A stretch of 64,000 nt of DNA from Paracoccus saliphilus (GCF_028553805.1 NZ_CP067140.1:744001-808000); one strand, 5' to 3'; shown: positions 1 to 9,883, counted from the first letter of the stretch. Numbers and translations are program-made. The notes: generated by a model not told the origin, from the sequence alone.

Positions 1-33
1 TCGCCGGAACGGCGACGGGGCAGAGCCCCCGCG

Positions 34-846
34 TCAGTTTCCCTCGAAAACCGGCGTCTCCTTGGCGACGAAGGCTCGATAGGCACGCTCGAAATCGCGG
101 GTTTGCATGCAGATTGCCTGAGCTTGCGCCTCGGACTCGATCGCCTGGTCCAGCCCCATGTTCCATTCCTGGTTCAACTGGGTCTTGGTGATCCCATGCG
201 CCCAGACAGGCCCTGCCGCGATCTGCCGCGCCAGATCAAGCGCCGCCGCCTCGACATCCTCGTGCAGGCTGTTCCATAAGCCCCAGCGCTCGCCTTCCTC
301 GGCGCGCAGCATCCGGCCCGTATAAAGCAGTTCCGCCGCCCGGCCCTGTCCGACGATCCGGGGCAGCATCGCGCAAGCGCCCATGTCGCAGCCTGCCAGA
401 CCGACCCGCGTGAACAGGAACGCCGCCTTGGCCGAGGGCGCGGCGAGCCGCAGGTCCGATGCCATTGCCATGATCGCGCCCGCGCCGACGCAGACCCCCT
501 CGACCGAGGCGATGATCGGCTTGCCGCAATGAAGCATCGCCTTGACCAGATCGCCGGTCATGCGGGTGAAGGCCAGAAGCTCTGGCATCTCCATCGCGAC
601 CAGCGGGCCGATGATGTCATGCACATCCCCACCCGAGCAAAAATTGCCGCCATTCGAGGCCAGCACGACGGTATCCACGTCACCGGCATGGGCCAGTGCG
701 CGAAAGGTGTCACGCAGCTCGGCATAGCTGTCGAAGGTCAGCGGGTTCTTGCGTTCGGGGATATTCAGCCGGATTACCGCGATGCGGTCCGTGACCTCCC
801 ACAGGAAATGTTCGGGTTTCAGCCCGGCCATCTGGGTTGTCTTCAT
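34..846 (-). CDS. Enoyl-CoA hydratase/isomerase family protein of the anthraniloyl-CoA operon
   Basis: Crotonase-fold enzyme of 270 residues, the usual family length. The oxyanion-hole segment [10 protein letters not shown] lies near residue 70 and the second conserved block [13 protein letters not shown] near residue 125. It should hydrate or open a CoA-bound intermediate in the cytoplasm. Its ATG overlaps the stop of the MarR gene by four bases, so it is translationally coupled as the last visible gene of the operon that starts at 4287. The operon context (2-aminobenzoyl-CoA monooxygenase/reductase and an SDR) makes a role in beta-oxidation-like processing of the dearomatised anthraniloyl-CoA product likely, but the exact substrate is inferred. 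A CoA ligase for 2-aminobenzoate is expected left of the window but cannot be seen. Confidence 0.88.
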   Translation of the reverse strand: MKTTQMAGLKPEHFLWEVTDRIAVIRLNIPERKNPLTFDSYAELRDTFRALAHAGDVDTVVLASNGGNFCSGGDVHDIIGPLVAMEMPELLAFTRMTGDLVKAMLHCGKPIIASVEGVCVGAGAIMAMASDLRLAAPSAKAAFLFTRVGLAGCDMGACAMLPRIVGQGRAAELLYTGRMLRAEEGERWGLWNSLHEDVEAAALDLARQIAAGPVWAHGITKTQLNQEWNMGLDQAIESEAQAQAICMQTRDFERAYRAFVAKETPVFEGN

Positions 847-1280
847 TCGGTCCTCCTGCCTGCGCGCGCCAGTATCTCGCGCATCGTATCAAGATCGGTT
901 TCGGTCAGGTCGGCGAAGATCGCATCGACCTCGGCCTCGTGGCCCACGGCCATCGCCTCGAAAGCGGCCAGCCCCTCCGGCGTCAGTCGCACGCGGACCC
1001 GGCGGCGGTCGCCATCCTCGGATTCGCGCCTGGCCAGCCCGTCCGCCTCCAGCCGATCCATCACCGCCGTGGCATTGCCGTTCGAGACCAGCAGCATCCG
1101 CGACAGTTCCGACATGGTCACGCCCTCGCGCCGCCGCCACAGGGCGGCCATCACGTCGAAACGGGGCAGGGTGGTATTATGCTCGCGCCGCAGGTAGTCG
1201 CGCAAGCGGTTCTCGGCGGCGCGGGTGACGCCCAGCATCCTGATCCACAGCTTGAGGCGGCGTTTCGACAACTCGCTCAT
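843..1280 (-). CDS. MarR-family transcriptional regulator of the anthraniloyl-CoA operon
   Basis: A 145-residue winged-helix protein starting [10 protein letters not shown]. The longer frame upstream (to 1349) is rejected because ATG 1280 overlaps the SDR stop as ATGA, the coupling used throughout this operon. The recognition-helix region ([20 protein letters not shown], about residues 65-85) and the basic wing [15 protein letters not shown] are typical of MarR. MarR proteins near aromatic-CoA genes usually repress and respond to the aryl-CoA intermediate. That is family knowledge and is not shown here. The gene lies inside the operon it probably controls, and the palindrome at 4331-4346 is the best operator candidate. 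Confidence 0.9.
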   Translation of the reverse strand: MSELSKRRLKLWIRMLGVTRAAENRLRDYLRREHNTTLPRFDVMAALWRRREGVTMSELSRMLLVSNGNATAVMDRLEADGLARRESEDGDRRRVRVRLTPEGLAAFEAMAVGHEAEVDAIFADLTETDLDTMREILARAGRRTE

Positions 1281-2005
1281 GCGCTTTCTCCTCCGTCCAG
1301 CAGGATGGCCTGCCCGTTGACGCTGGCCGCGCCCGCAGAGGCCAGCCAAAGCGCCGTCGCCGTCACCTCCGCCGGTGCGACCAGCCGCCCCTGCGGGTTT
1401 TTTGCCGTCAGCGAGGCCAGCGCCTCGTCCCGGCTGCGCCCCGTCTTCTCGGTGATGTTGGAGAGCGTCCGCTGCGTCATCTCGGTATCCAGGTAGCCCG
1501 GGCAGATGGCATTGACGGTGATGCCCTTGCGCGCGACTTCCAGCGCGAGCGAGCGGACCAGCCCCATCACCCCATGCTTGCTGGCCGCATAGGGCGCGGC
1601 ATAGGCGGCGCCACGGATGCCCGCGATGGACGAGATGGCGATCAGCCGCCCGCCCTCGGACATCTGCGCCAGACCATGCTGGAAGGTCAGGAAAACGCCG
1701 GTCAGGTTGGTGGTGATCATCCGGTGCCAGTGATCCGCCGTGACCTTTTGGAAGGGCGCGGCCTCGGCCACGCCCGCATTGGCGATGACGATCTGGCAGG
1801 GGCCTGCGGCTTCGAAAATGGTGCGAAGCTGATCCGGTTCGGTGACGTCGCCTTGCACGGCGCGAATACCGTCCCCCGCCACCTCTTGCAGCTTGTCCAT
1901 GCTGCGGCCGGTTATGACGACCTCATGCCCCTGCGCGGCAAAGGACCGGGCCATGTCCGCGCCGGTGCCACTGCCGCCGCCGGTGATGAGGACGCGGGAG
2001 CTCAT
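1277..2005 (-). CDS. Short-chain dehydrogenase/reductase (probable 3-hydroxyacyl-CoA dehydrogenase)
   Basis: Classical SDR of 242 residues from ATG 2005. It has the nucleotide-binding motif [12 protein letters not shown] at residues 8-19, an NAG motif ([10 protein letters not shown]) and the catalytic Ser, Tyr and Lys (SSIAG, then YAASK). The frame extends upstream to 2080, but ATG 2005 overlaps the preceding stop as ATGA and begins directly before the Rossmann motif, so it is the preferred start. In related anthranilate-CoA clusters an SDR oxidises a 3-hydroxyacyl-CoA intermediate. Here that role is inferred from position between the monooxygenase/reductase and MarR genes. NAD(P) preference cannot be judged safely. 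Confidence 0.9.
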   Translation of the reverse strand: MSSRVLITGGGSGTGADMARSFAAQGHEVVITGRSMDKLQEVAGDGIRAVQGDVTEPDQLRTIFEAAGPCQIVIANAGVAEAAPFQKVTADHWHRMITTNLTGVFLTFQHGLAQMSEGGRLIAISSIAGIRGAAYAAPYAASKHGVMGLVRSLALEVARKGITVNAICPGYLDTEMTQRTLSNITEKTGRSRDEALASLTAKNPQGRLVAPAEVTATALWLASAGAASVNGQAILLDGGESA

Positions 2006-4287
2006 GCCCGGATCTCCTCGGCTTCGCGCTCGGCCAGCCTTCGGGCCTGGTCGCGGCCCGCCAGATAGGGCAGGGGCCATTCGCTGGCGGTATCTCCCAG
2101 CTTCACCGCCGCATGCAGCGTCCAGTAGGGATCGGCCAGATGCGGGCGGGCAAGGCAGACCAGATCGGCGCGGCCCGCCATGAGGATCGAATTCACATGA
2201 TCGGTTTCATAGATATTGCCGACGGCCATGGTCGCGATCCCGGCCTCGTTGCGGATGCGGTCCGAGAATGGGGTCTGGAACATGCGGCCATAGACCGGGC
2301 GGGCTTCGGTCGTGGTCTGTCCGGCCGAGACGTCGATGATATCGGCCCCCGCCTCGCGGAACATCCGGGCGATTTCCACCGCTTCCTGCGGGGTGACGCC
2401 ATCCTCGCCGATCCAGTCATTGGCCGAGATCCTGACCGACATCGGCTTGTCCTCGGGCCATGCCGCACGCATCGCTCGCAAGACCTCCAGCGGCCAGCGC
2501 ATCCGGTTTTCCAGCGAGCCGCCATATTCGTCGCCGCGCTGGTTCGAGACGGGCGAGATGAAGCTGCTGACCAGATAGCCATGGGCGGCGTGCAACTCTA
2601 TCATGTCGAAGCCCGCCCGCTCGGCCATCCTTGTAGCAGTAACGAACTGGTCCGTGACCTCGGTCATCTGCGCCCGGGTCATCTCCTGCGGCATGGCATT
2701 TTCCGGCGACCAGGGAATGGGCGAGGCCGAGATCACAGGCCAGTTGCCATCCTTCAGCGGCTTGTCCATGCCCTCCCAACCGATATTCGTGCTGCCCTTG
2801 CGGCCCGAATGGCCGATCTGGCAACAGATTTTCGCGTCGGTCTCGTCATGCACGAAATCCACGATCTCGGTCCATGCGGCCTCGTGTTCGGGGGTATAGA
2901 GGCCGGGGCAGCCGGGGGTGATGCGGCCCTCGGGCGAGACGCAGGTCATTTCGGTATAGACCAGCCCTGCGCCGCCCTTGGCGCGTTCGCCGTAATGCAC
3001 GAGGTGCCAGTTGGTCGGCTTGCCGTCCACCGCCTTGTATTGCGCCATGGGCGAGACGACTACCCGGTTCTTCAGTCCCATTCCCCGCAGCTTGAACGGC
3101 GCGAACATCGGCGCGCGCCCTTTTTGTCCGCCTGCCTGCTCCTGGAACCAGTCCTCGGCGCGGCGCACCCATTCGGGATCGCGCAGGCGCAAGTTTTCAT
3201 GGCTGATGCGTTGGCTGCGGGTCAGGAGCGAATAGGTGAACTGGATCGGGTGAAGATCGAAATAACGTTCGACATCCTCGAACCATTCCAGCGAGTTGCG
3301 AGCCGCCGATTGCAGACGCAGAACCTCGAGCCGCCGTTCTTCCTGATAGCGTTCGAAGGCGTCCTGCAATCTGGGCTCGCTATGCAGGTAATCGGCCAGT
3401 GCGATGGCGCTGTCGAATGCCAGCCGCGTGCCCGAGCCGATCGAGAAATGCCCGGTCGCTGCCGCATCCCCCATCAGCACGACATTGTCGTGATACCAGC
3501 GTTCGCAGATCACGCGGGGGAAATTCATCCAGACGGCCGAGCCGCGCAGATGGGCGGCATTCGACATCAGTTCATTCCCGTCCAGATGACCCTCGAAGAC
3601 CCGGCGGCAGGTTTCGACGATCTCTTCCTTGGACATGAATTCAAAGCCGAAACTGTCCCATGTCTGCTGGCTGCATTCGACGATAAAGGTCGCGGTCTCA
3701 TCATCGAACTGGTAGACATGCGCCCACATCCAGCCATGTTCGGTCCGCTCGAAGATGAAGGTGAAGGCGTCGTTGAATTTCTGATGCGTGCCAAGCCAGA
3801 TGAACTTGCATAACCGGGTGTCGATATCGGGTTTGAACACATCCTGATACTCGCCCCGGATCCTGCTGTTCAGCCCGTCCGAGGCAACGACCAGATCGTA
3901 ATCCGCGCGATAGGAGTCGGCACTGTCGAACTCTGTCTCGAAGCGCATATCGATGCCCAGCTCGTGGGCGCGCTCCTGCAACAATGTCAGCATCTTCTTG
4001 CGTCCGATACCTGCAAAGCCGTGCCCGCCCGAGACGTCGCGTCGCCCATCGCGGATGACAGCGATGTCGTCCCAATAGATGAAATTGTCGCGGATCGCGT
4101 CGGTCGATTTGGGATCGTTGTTCTGCATCCGGGACAGAGCGTCATCCGACAACACGACGCCCCAACCGAATGTGTCATTGGCGCGGTTGCGTTCGATCAC
4201 CGTCACCTCATGCGCCGGATCGCGCAGCTTCATTGAAATCGCGAAATACAAACCCGCAGGGCCGCCACCGAGGCAAAGAATCTTCAT
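2002..4287 (-). CDS. Anthraniloyl-CoA (2-aminobenzoyl-CoA) monooxygenase/reductase, bifunctional
   Basis: A 761-residue fusion protein. Residues 1 to about 385 form a group-A FAD monooxygenase: the GGGPAG motif begins at residue 7 and the second FAD motif MGDAAATG is near residue 270. From about residue 390 onward it is an old-yellow-enzyme FMN domain ([20 protein letters not shown]), with QIGHSGRKG near residue 490 and the C-terminal phosphate-binding [11 protein letters not shown]. This architecture is that of 2-aminobenzoyl-CoA monooxygenase/reductase, which hydroxylates and then reduces the ring of the CoA thioester. The annotation salicylyl-CoA 5-hydroxylase is used for relatives of the first domain. 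It is first in the operon and is followed by SDR, MarR and enoyl-CoA hydratase genes with four-base overlaps. Substrate choice between anthraniloyl-CoA and salicylyl-CoA is inferred from the fusion. Confidence 0.9.
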   Translation of the reverse strand: MKILCLGGGPAGLYFAISMKLRDPAHEVTVIERNRANDTFGWGVVLSDDALSRMQNNDPKSTDAIRDNFIYWDDIAVIRDGRRDVSGGHGFAGIGRKKMLTLLQERAHELGIDMRFETEFDSADSYRADYDLVVASDGLNSRIRGEYQDVFKPDIDTRLCKFIWLGTHQKFNDAFTFIFERTEHGWMWAHVYQFDDETATFIVECSQQTWDSFGFEFMSKEEIVETCRRVFEGHLDGNELMSNAAHLRGSAVWMNFPRVICERWYHDNVVLMGDAAATGHFSIGSGTRLAFDSAIALADYLHSEPRLQDAFERYQEERRLEVLRLQSAARNSLEWFEDVERYFDLHPIQFTYSLLTRSQRISHENLRLRDPEWVRRAEDWFQEQAGGQKGRAPMFAPFKLRGMGLKNRVVVSPMAQYKAVDGKPTNWHLVHYGERAKGGAGLVYTEMTCVSPEGRITPGCPGLYTPEHEAAWTEIVDFVHDETDAKICCQIGHSGRKGSTNIGWEGMDKPLKDGNWPVISASPIPWSPENAMPQEMTRAQMTEVTDQFVTATRMAERAGFDMIELHAAHGYLVSSFISPVSNQRGDEYGGSLENRMRWPLEVLRAMRAAWPEDKPMSVRISANDWIGEDGVTPQEAVEIARMFREAGADIIDVSAGQTTTEARPVYGRMFQTPFSDRIRNEAGIATMAVGNIYETDHVNSILMAGRADLVCLARPHLADPYWTLHAAVKLGDTASEWPLPYLAGRDQARRLAEREAEEIRA

Positions 4288-4328
4288 GCTGGACTACCTC
4301 CTGCGCAGAAGCTGGCACAGGAGCGAAT

Positions 4329-5021
4329 TTATTTCAAGCTTGAAATTTCTTGTCGGATGGCCGCGGCGATCAATCCGGGCACTTCGGGGGCAAGCCCGAT
4401 AGGGGGCAGGCGAGGCCCGGTAAAGCCCACCTGGTCCAGTGCGGCGGGCAGGTCGTCCAGCACATGCTCGGCCCTGAGCGCGAATAGCGGCAGGCTGACG
4501 GCACGGGCGAGACCGCGGGCGGCGTCGGCGATGAAGGGTTGCTGCTCGACGAAGCCGGTGACAACCTGGGCGAAACGAGGTGCGATCAGGTCGGCCAGCG
4601 CATGGGTGATATGAAAGCTGGCTTGCGAACGTTGCGAGCCATGTGCGGTCAGCAGAAGCGTGGTCTCCTGTGGATGCCACCCGGCCGAGATGGCCGCCTC
4701 ATGGCTCTTGGCCACGATCAGGGCGGGGAGGGCGGGATCGGTGCCGAAGGGGCGCATGATCTGCGCATTCGCTGCCCCCGCAGCGGCCAGCCGGCGGGGG
4801 AGTTCGCTGCCGGTAAACCAGCCCTCGGCCATGAACATCGGGTAGATCAGGCTGTCACCGCTGCAGGTTTCAGTCAGCGCGCCGGGCATGGCAAGCGTTG
4901 CGCCAAGAACCGGGCAGCCGGGGTCGTGGTCGGCCACCCGTGCCGCCAGTTCCTCGATGGCGCGCTGTTGCGGTTCCGGGTCGCCGGGCTGGCCGTGGGA
5001 AACGATGACGGCGCGCCTCAT
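4329..5021 (-). CDS. CbiX/sirohydrochlorin-chelatase-like protein
   Basis: A 230-residue protein starting MRRAVIVSHGQPGDPEPQQRA. The SHGQ motif at residues 8-11 and the later LLLTAHGSQRSQ block correspond to the two metal-ligand histidine regions of class II (CbiX-type) chelatases. This suggests insertion of cobalt or ferrous iron into a tetrapyrrole in the cytoplasm. It lies ten bases after the DUF4202 gene on the same strand, so the two are probably co-transcribed. No cobalamin or sirohaem biosynthetic genes are visible nearby, so metal and porphyrin substrates are open. Its 3' end carries the palindrome that may serve the next operon. Confidence 0.8.
   Translation of the reverse strand: MRRAVIVSHGQPGDPEPQQRAIEELAARVADHDPGCPVLGATLAMPGALTETCSGDSLIYPMFMAEGWFTGSELPRRLAAAGAANAQIMRPFGTDPALPALIVAKSHEAAISAGWHPQETTLLLTAHGSQRSQASFHITHALADLIAPRFAQVVTGFVEQQPFIADAARGLARAVSLPLFALRAEHVLDDLPAALDQVGFTGPRLPPIGLAPEVPGLIAAAIRQEISSLK
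4331..4346. promoter_or_regulatory. Perfect 16-bp palindrome, candidate MarR operator
   Basis: The sequence ATTTCAAGCTTGAAAT is a perfect palindrome. It lies 44-59 bases upstream of the ATG (4287) of the anthraniloyl-CoA operon and overlaps the 3' end of the cbiX-like gene. Size, symmetry and AT-rich arms fit MarR-family sites, and a MarR gene is in the downstream operon. Binding is inferred. Confidence 0.6.
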
Positions 5022-5031
5022 CCTGCGCCCG

Positions 5032-5595
5032 TCAATCGAGGAAATAAGGCGCGAACGCGTCGGGGATGTCGAACTCCGTCAGCGCCTTCGCGCGGGCTTC
5101 GGCGGACATCTTGCGGGCGGTCTTCTCGATGATGCGGGGTATCTTCTCGTCCGGCTGTTCGGCGGCGAAATCGCCTAAGTACCAGCGGATGAAGGTGAAG
5201 CAGATTACATCCTCCAGCGCCTGCACATCCGCGTCGCGCTTGAGGCCCTGTTTCATCAGCATCTTGCGGGCATGGTCGATATCCTCTTCATCATAGCCCG
5301 CCTCGGTCATGATCCCGGCAATACGTTCGGCGTGGCGGCGACCCTGTTCCTGTCGCCATTTCAGATAGCCCGCCCGGTCCTTCGGATAGTCGCTGCGCGG
5401 CAAGAGCCAGCGTTCGATGTGTTGGCCGCGGCAGGCGATGCGCAGCGGCTCGCTTGCCTCGGGGAACAGTCTTTGCTGTTCGGCTGTCATCCTTTGCCCG
5501 TAGAGCAGTGCGGCGGGCTGGTCGCCTTCCAGCGTGGGGTCCTTGGCATTGGCGGCGTCGATGGCGGTGAAGACGTGATCTAGCTGTGTGGTCAT
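5032..5595 (-). CDS. DUF4202 domain-containing protein
   Basis: A 187-residue soluble protein matching the DUF4202 family over its length: MTTQLDHVFTAIDAANAKDP at the N-terminus, then RIACRGQHIERWLLPRSDYP and the helix YLKWRQEQGRRHAERI. Several conserved His, Arg and Asp residues (RGQHIERW, RRHAERI, DVICFTFIRWYL) resemble an all-helical His/Asp-rich catalytic fold such as HD-like enzymes, but no activity is established. No signal peptide or membrane segment is seen. Members are often found next to CbiX-like chelatases, as here, which hints at a link to tetrapyrrole or sulfite/nitrite metabolism. That link is inference. Confidence 0.85.
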   Translation of the reverse strand: MTTQLDHVFTAIDAANAKDPTLEGDQPAALLYGQRMTAEQQRLFPEASEPLRIACRGQHIERWLLPRSDYPKDRAGYLKWRQEQGRRHAERIAGIMTEAGYDEEDIDHARKMLMKQGLKRDADVQALEDVICFTFIRWYLGDFAAEQPDEKIPRIIEKTARKMSAEARAKALTEFDIPDAFAPYFLD

Positions 5596-5652
5596 GGCTT
5601 GTTCCGATCTGTTGCCCCAGTGTCGCCTGACCGGACCCCATGCTGCAAGCCG

Positions 5653-6807
5653 TTATTCGCTCTTACTGCTGAACGCCCAATCTCCTTCCCCCAATGCAGG
5701 AGAGGCAAGTTCGGCCACGGTATCGCTACGTGAAAAGCGGATCGGGCTGCGCAGGCCGGGAATGCCTTCAGGTGCGACCTGCAATCCGCGCGCCTCGATC
5801 TGCGGATCGGCAAGTGCTTCGGCCACGTCATTGACAGGCCCGGCGGGAACACCGGCGCTTTCCATCTTCGAGATCAGATCGGAGCGGGTGAAGCGTTCCG
5901 TGGCCTGCGCAAGCAGCGGGGTCAGGCGCGCGCGATTGGCCACGCGGGCGGGGTTGGTCGCGTAATCGGGATCCTCGGGCAGGGACGGCAGCTCCAGCGC
6001 GCGGCACAGGGCGGCAAATTGCCGGTCGTTCCCGCAGGCGATGATCGCATGACCGTCGGAAGCGGGAAAGAGCTGGTAGGGCACGATATTCGGATGGGCA
6101 TTTCCAAGCCGGTGCGGCACGGCCCCGCCCAACAGATAATTCGTCGCCTGATTGGCCAGCACCGCCACACCGCAATCCAGTAGCGACAGGTCGATCTGCT
6201 GCCCGCGCCCCGAGCTTTCGCGCTCGGTCAGTGCCGCCTGCACGGCAATGACGCCATAAAGGCCGGTGAAAATGTCGATCCAGGCGACGCCGACCTTTTG
6301 CGGCTCCCCTCCCGGTTCGCCGGTCAGGTCCATGATGCCGCTCATGCCCTGGATCAGGAAATCATAACCCGGCTGCGCCGCGCGTGGCCCGTCCTGTCCG
6401 AAACCGGTGATCGAGGCATAGACGAGGCGCGGGTTGCGCGCAGCAAGGCTGTCGTAATCCAGGCCGAAACGCCGCAAACCGCCCAGCTTGAAATTCTCGA
6501 TCACCACATCGGCACCGTCGATCAACCGCTTGAGCCGTTCCAAGTCGTCGGGGTTCTTGAAATCGCAGGTGATCGAGCGCTTGCCGCGATTTGCCGCGTG
6601 AAAATAGGCGGCGACCTTTTCGGTCGTGCCATCGGCGCGGGGGCGGTCGATGAAGGGAGGGCCCCATCGGCGGGTGTCGTCGCCTTCGGGGCCCTCGACC
6701 TTGATTACCTCGGCGCCCAGATCGGCCAATGTCTGGCCGATCCATGGCCCGGCGAGAATCCGGGCCAGTTCGACGACCTTCAGCCCCTTCAGCGGTGCGG
6801 CGGACAT
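5653..6807 (-). CDS. CaiB/BaiF family CoA transferase, probable succinyl-CoA:glutarate CoA-transferase
   Basis: A class III CoA-transferase of 384 residues. The N-terminal block LKGLKVVELARILAGPWIGQ is followed by ADLGAEVIKVEGPEGDDTRRWGPP, then FHAANRGKRSITCDFKNPDD. The catalytic Asp is expected in this early half (ENFKLGGL region onward). It probably moves CoA from succinyl-CoA to glutarate, giving glutaryl-CoA for the dehydrogenase encoded three bases upstream. The family contains formyl-CoA and carnitine CoA-transferases, so the glutarate assignment rests on tight linkage to gcdH and on the known SUGCT-GCDH pairing. Start ATG 6807 immediately follows the gcdH stop. Confidence 0.85.
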   Translation of the reverse strand: MSAAPLKGLKVVELARILAGPWIGQTLADLGAEVIKVEGPEGDDTRRWGPPFIDRPRADGTTEKVAAYFHAANRGKRSITCDFKNPDDLERLKRLIDGADVVIENFKLGGLRRFGLDYDSLAARNPRLVYASITGFGQDGPRAAQPGYDFLIQGMSGIMDLTGEPGGEPQKVGVAWIDIFTGLYGVIAVQAALTERESSGRGQQIDLSLLDCGVAVLANQATNYLLGGAVPHRLGNAHPNIVPYQLFPASDGHAIIACGNDRQFAALCRALELPSLPEDPDYATNPARVANRARLTPLLAQATERFTRSDLISKMESAGVPAGPVNDVAEALADPQIEARGLQVAPEGIPGLRSPIRFSRSDTVAELASPALGEGDWAFSSKSE

Positions 6808-6810
6808 GCT

Positions 6811-8010
6811 TTACCCGAATGCCTGCAGGTCGGTCTGTGCTCGTCCAAGGATCAGCGCGTGGACGTCATGCGTGCCCTCGTAGGTGTTCACCGTTTCCAG
6901 GTTCTGGGCGTGGCGCATCACGTGATACTCGATCTGGATGCCGTTGCCGCCATGCATGTCGCGGGCCATGCGGGCGATATCCAGTGCCTTGCCACAATTG
7001 TTGCGCTTGACGATCGAGATCATCTCGGGCGCAAAGCGGCCTTCGTCGAACAGGCGCCCAACGCGCAGGCTGCCTTGCAGGCCAAGTGCGATCTCGGTCT
7101 GCATGTCGGCCAGCTTTTTCTGATAAAGTTGCGTCGCGGCCAGCGGGCGGTTGAACTGGTGGCGATCCAGGCCGTATTGGCGGGCGCGGAACCAGCAATC
7201 CTCGGCAGCGCCCATCGCGCCCCAGCTGATGCCGTAGCGAGCCCGGTTGAGACAGCCGAAGGGGCCGCCCATACCCTCTATATTGGGCAAAAGCGCATCC
7301 TCGCCGACTTCGACATTATCCATGACGATTTCGCCGGTGATCGAGGCGCGCAAGGAAAGTTTGCCCTCGATCTTGGGCGCGGAGAGGCCCTTCATGCCCT
7401 TTTCCAGCACGAAGCCACGGATCTTGCCGCCATGTGCTTCTGATTTTGCCCAGACCACGAAGACATCTGCGATCGGCGCGTTCGAGATCCACATCTTGGA
7501 ACCGGTCAGCCGGTAACCGCCATCGGTCTTGATGGCGCGGGTGTGCATTCCGGCGGGATCCGAGCCTGCATCGGGTTCGGTCAGGCCGAAGCAGCCGATG
7601 AATTCGCCGCTTGCCAATTTTGGCAGGTATTTCTGTTTCTGCTCTTCGCTGCCATAGGCCTCGATCGGGAACATCACTAGCGAGGACTGCACCGAAGCCA
7701 TCGAACGATAGCCGGAATCGATCCGCTCGATCTCGCGGGCGACGAGACCATAGGAGACGTAGGAGGCGCCGACGCCGCCATATTCCTCGGCCACCGTCAC
7801 GCCCAGCATGCCCGCCGCGCCCATTTCGCGGAAGATTTCCGGGTCTGTGTGTTCGTTCAGATAGGCGTGCTGCACCCGCGGGGCGAGGCTCTCTGCGGCG
7901 AAAGCGGCAGCGGAATCGCGGATCATCCGTTCTTCTTCGGTCAGCTGGTCGTCCAGCAGGAACGGATCGGACCACGAGAAGGGCACGCCCTTATGCGATT
8001 TGGTGGACAT
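6811..8010 (-). CDS. gcdH: Glutaryl-CoA dehydrogenase
   Basis: Acyl-CoA dehydrogenase of 399 residues from ATG 8010, which has a GGAGAA ribosome-binding site. The frame continues upstream to 8325, but that extension overlaps the divergent LysR gene and is not conserved-looking. Family motifs include [15 protein letters not shown] and [11 protein letters not shown], which bind FAD and substrate. The end of the protein has [20 protein letters not shown] and then the catalytic Glu in [10 protein letters not shown] near residue 376. The reaction is oxidative decarboxylation of glutaryl-CoA to crotonyl-CoA, delivering electrons to ETF. It is in one operon with the downstream CoA transferase and is probably controlled by the divergent LysR protein. 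Confidence 0.94.
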   Translation of the reverse strand: MSTKSHKGVPFSWSDPFLLDDQLTEEERMIRDSAAAFAAESLAPRVQHAYLNEHTDPEIFREMGAAGMLGVTVAEEYGGVGASYVSYGLVAREIERIDSGYRSMASVQSSLVMFPIEAYGSEEQKQKYLPKLASGEFIGCFGLTEPDAGSDPAGMHTRAIKTDGGYRLTGSKMWISNAPIADVFVVWAKSEAHGGKIRGFVLEKGMKGLSAPKIEGKLSLRASITGEIVMDNVEVGEDALLPNIEGMGGPFGCLNRARYGISWGAMGAAEDCWFRARQYGLDRHQFNRPLAATQLYQKKLADMQTEIALGLQGSLRVGRLFDEGRFAPEMISIVKRNNCGKALDIARMARDMHGGNGIQIEYHVMRHAQNLETVNTYEGTHDVHALILGRAQTDLQAFG

Positions 8011-8125
8011 CGAAGTTCTCCCATTTGGGCGGCGTCTAGCCGCACCCATATTCTGGCGGCAACACTTAGCGCTTTGCAACCTGCCCGGAAATCGGATAAT
8101 CCGCATTAGTTCATGTATGGAATGA

Positions 8126-9055
8126 ATGAAGTTGCGACAACGGCGCTTTCTTCCCAATCTCAGCCTGCTGATGGCCTTTGACGCAGTGATGCGCAACGGG
8201 TCGGTCACCGGCGCGGCGCAGGACCTGAGCCTGACGCAAAGCACAGTCAGCCGTCTGGTGCAGTCGCTGGAAGCGCAGCTGGGGCAGCCGCTGTTCATAC
8301 GCCATCGCAAGCGGCTGGTCCCCACCGAGGCCGCGCATCGTTATTTCCGCGAGATCTCGCAGGCATTGGACCAGATACAGCGCTCCAGCATGTCGCTGAT
8401 CGCCAATCCCGATGGCGGTAGTCTTGATCTGGCGGTTTTGCCGACCTTCGCCACCCGCTGGCTCGCTCCACGGTTGCCTGCTTTTCTTTCTGCCAATCCG
8501 GGAGTGTCAGTCAATCTGGCGACGCGGTTCAAGTCCTTCAGTTTTGACGCAGAGCGCTTCGACGCAGTGATCTATTTCGGTCAAGACGACTGGCCGGGCG
8601 CAGTGCATGTCAAGCTGTTCGACGAACAGGTCACGGCTTGCGCGTCGCCCGAGTTCCTGAGCCGGTATCCGGTGACGCGGGCCGAGGATCTGGATGATCT
8701 GGTGCTGTTGCAACTCGAGACCCGGCTGACTGCCTGGGCGGATTGGTTCGCGGGGCAGGGGGCGGAGGCACCGCCGATCCGCAACGGGATGCTGATGGAT
8801 CAGTTTTCGATGATGATACAGGCGGCGATTTCGGGACTGGGGGTGGCGCTTCTGCCCGACTATCTCGCGCAGATCGAGATTGCCGAAGGGCGCTTGCAGC
8901 CGATCCTGAGGCCGGCGGTTCCGGGAACGGGAGCATATTGGCTGGCATGGCCGGCGGCGCGGCAGGGGCTGAAGCCGCTGGAAGCGTTCCGAGGCTGGAT
9001 TACGGCGCAGATTTCGAATGAATTCAGCGGCACCACTCTCGATGCAGAAGGATGA
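8126..9055 (+). CDS. LysR-family regulator divergent from gcdH (GcvA/GcdR-like)
   Basis: LysR-type activator of 309 residues. The N-terminal winged helix is [20 protein letters not shown] followed by [20 protein letters not shown]. The remainder is a periplasmic-binding-like effector domain with the GcvA-type motif [13 protein letters not shown] near residue 250. It is transcribed away from gcdH across a 115-bp intergenic stretch (8011-8125), the classical LysR arrangement, so it most likely activates the glutarate operon in response to glutarate or glutaryl-CoA. The effector is inferred. The 3' end is unusually close to the decayed mobile-element junction that follows. Confidence 0.88.
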   Translation: MKLRQRRFLPNLSLLMAFDAVMRNGSVTGAAQDLSLTQSTVSRLVQSLEAQLGQPLFIRHRKRLVPTEAAHRYFREISQALDQIQRSSMSLIANPDGGSLDLAVLPTFATRWLAPRLPAFLSANPGVSVNLATRFKSFSFDAERFDAVIYFGQDDWPGAVHVKLFDEQVTACASPEFLSRYPVTRAEDLDDLVLLQLETRLTAWADWFAGQGAEAPPIRNGMLMDQFSMMIQAAISGLGVALLPDYLAQIEIAEGRLQPILRPAVPGTGAYWLAWPAARQGLKPLEAFRGWITAQISNEFSGTTLDAEG

Positions 9056-9146
9056 TGCTAGGGTGTTTGATCCTACGGTCTGATTTTGCGATCCTTTCTC
9101 AGAAATGGAAAAAGGCATTCTGGGCAAAGTTCGTCACGATAGCGCC

Positions 9147-9457
9147 ATGACCACGCACGCCGTCAGAGTTGCAATATAACGACCGCAAGCTTCGCTTGTG
9201 ACGCTGAGCCGGAAACTCGGAACCAGTCCGAAGACGGTAGCAAAATGGTGCAAGCATAGGACGGTCGTGGTTCTCAAGACCGGGCCGCAGGAACCGCATT
9301 CAACGGTTTTGACGGAGGCTAAGGAGGCGACGATCATTGCGTTCAGGCGGTATACATTGCTGCCGCTGGACGATTGTCCCTACGCTCTGCAGCCCTCCAT
9401 CCCGCATCTGACCCGTTCGGCATTGCATCGGTGCCCTGCACGCGCCACGGTATTTCT
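9147..9457 (+). pseudogene. IS481-family transposase, N-terminal remnant
   Basis: The reading starts MTTHAVRVAI, meets an in-frame TAA at 9177-9179, and continues RPQASL, LSRKLGTSPKTVAKW and DDCPYALQPSIPHLTRSALH. These are the first roughly 100 residues of IS481-type transposases, including the helix-turn-helix. After SALHRC a frameshift is needed to recover RHGIS, and the similarity then stops abruptly near 9457, where the integrase remnant begins on the other strand. The DDE catalytic domain is absent, so the copy is dead. The shorter open frame from 9198 is only part of this remnant. Confidence 0.75.
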
Positions 9458-9459
9458 TG

Positions 9460-9724
9460 GCCATGTGATCGATACCTTCTAAAGCTTCTTTCTCAAGGGG
9501 CAGGGCTTTTCGAGAGCCTCTGACAGGCTGACAACGGGAGAACGCCCGAGCGTGTGGCTGCGCAGCGCACCGCCCCGAATCCGCTTCTCGAATATCCATG
9601 TCTTGACCCCGGTTGGTGTCACTCGAATCCATAAGCCGATCCGCAGGCCATCCGATTTGTCGTAACGCTTGTCCTGCGGTTCCAGCGCCGCAACCGATCC
9701 ATCCGTCAACCGTAGTCGTTCCAT
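9460..9724 (-). pseudogene. Tyrosine integrase, N-terminal arm-binding domain remnant (DUF4102 type)
   Basis: From ATG 9724 the protein reads MERLRLTDGSVAALEPQDKR, then GLWIRVTPTGVKTWIFEKRI and HTLGRSPVVSLSEA. This is the arm-type DNA-binding domain of P4-like tyrosine integrases. After SLSEA a frameshift recovers ALPLEKEALEGIDHM, which looks like the normal continuation. The gene is then cut off at the IS481 remnant near 9458. The catalytic domain with R-H-R-Y is missing. Its start lies 160 bases from the duplicated tRNA-Arg segment (9884-9928), a normal distance between an integrase gene and its att site. Confidence 0.75.
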
Positions 9725-9883
9725 GATCCCGCATCCCCTCCGGTCAGACATATAGCAGACAATTTTACGCATCACACGTCGCTGTCGCCTGCAATCATAT
9801 GTCATGTTTCGCAACGGACGTGGAAAGCATGGTGCATTATAATCAGTATCTTACAGTTGGTTTTTGCAGCGCACTGTAGTCCT

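Noticed and set aside
2113..3813. A 566-residue open frame on the plus strand
   Set aside because: It lies antisense to the anthraniloyl-CoA monooxygenase/reductase, has no recognisable domain and arises from high-GC codon bias.
6298..7443. A 381-residue plus-strand frame over the CoA transferase and gcdH genes
   Set aside because: It spans two well-supported genes on the other strand and shows no family features.
5032..8010. A cobalamin or other riboswitch near the CbiX-like gene
   Set aside because: The upstream gap is 57 bases and shows no B12-box-like sequence or extended fold.
9198..9482. A possible small intact gene of 94 residues
   Set aside because: It is the part of an IS481 transposase after an in-frame stop. 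The N-terminal residues lie upstream and the C-terminal part is lost.
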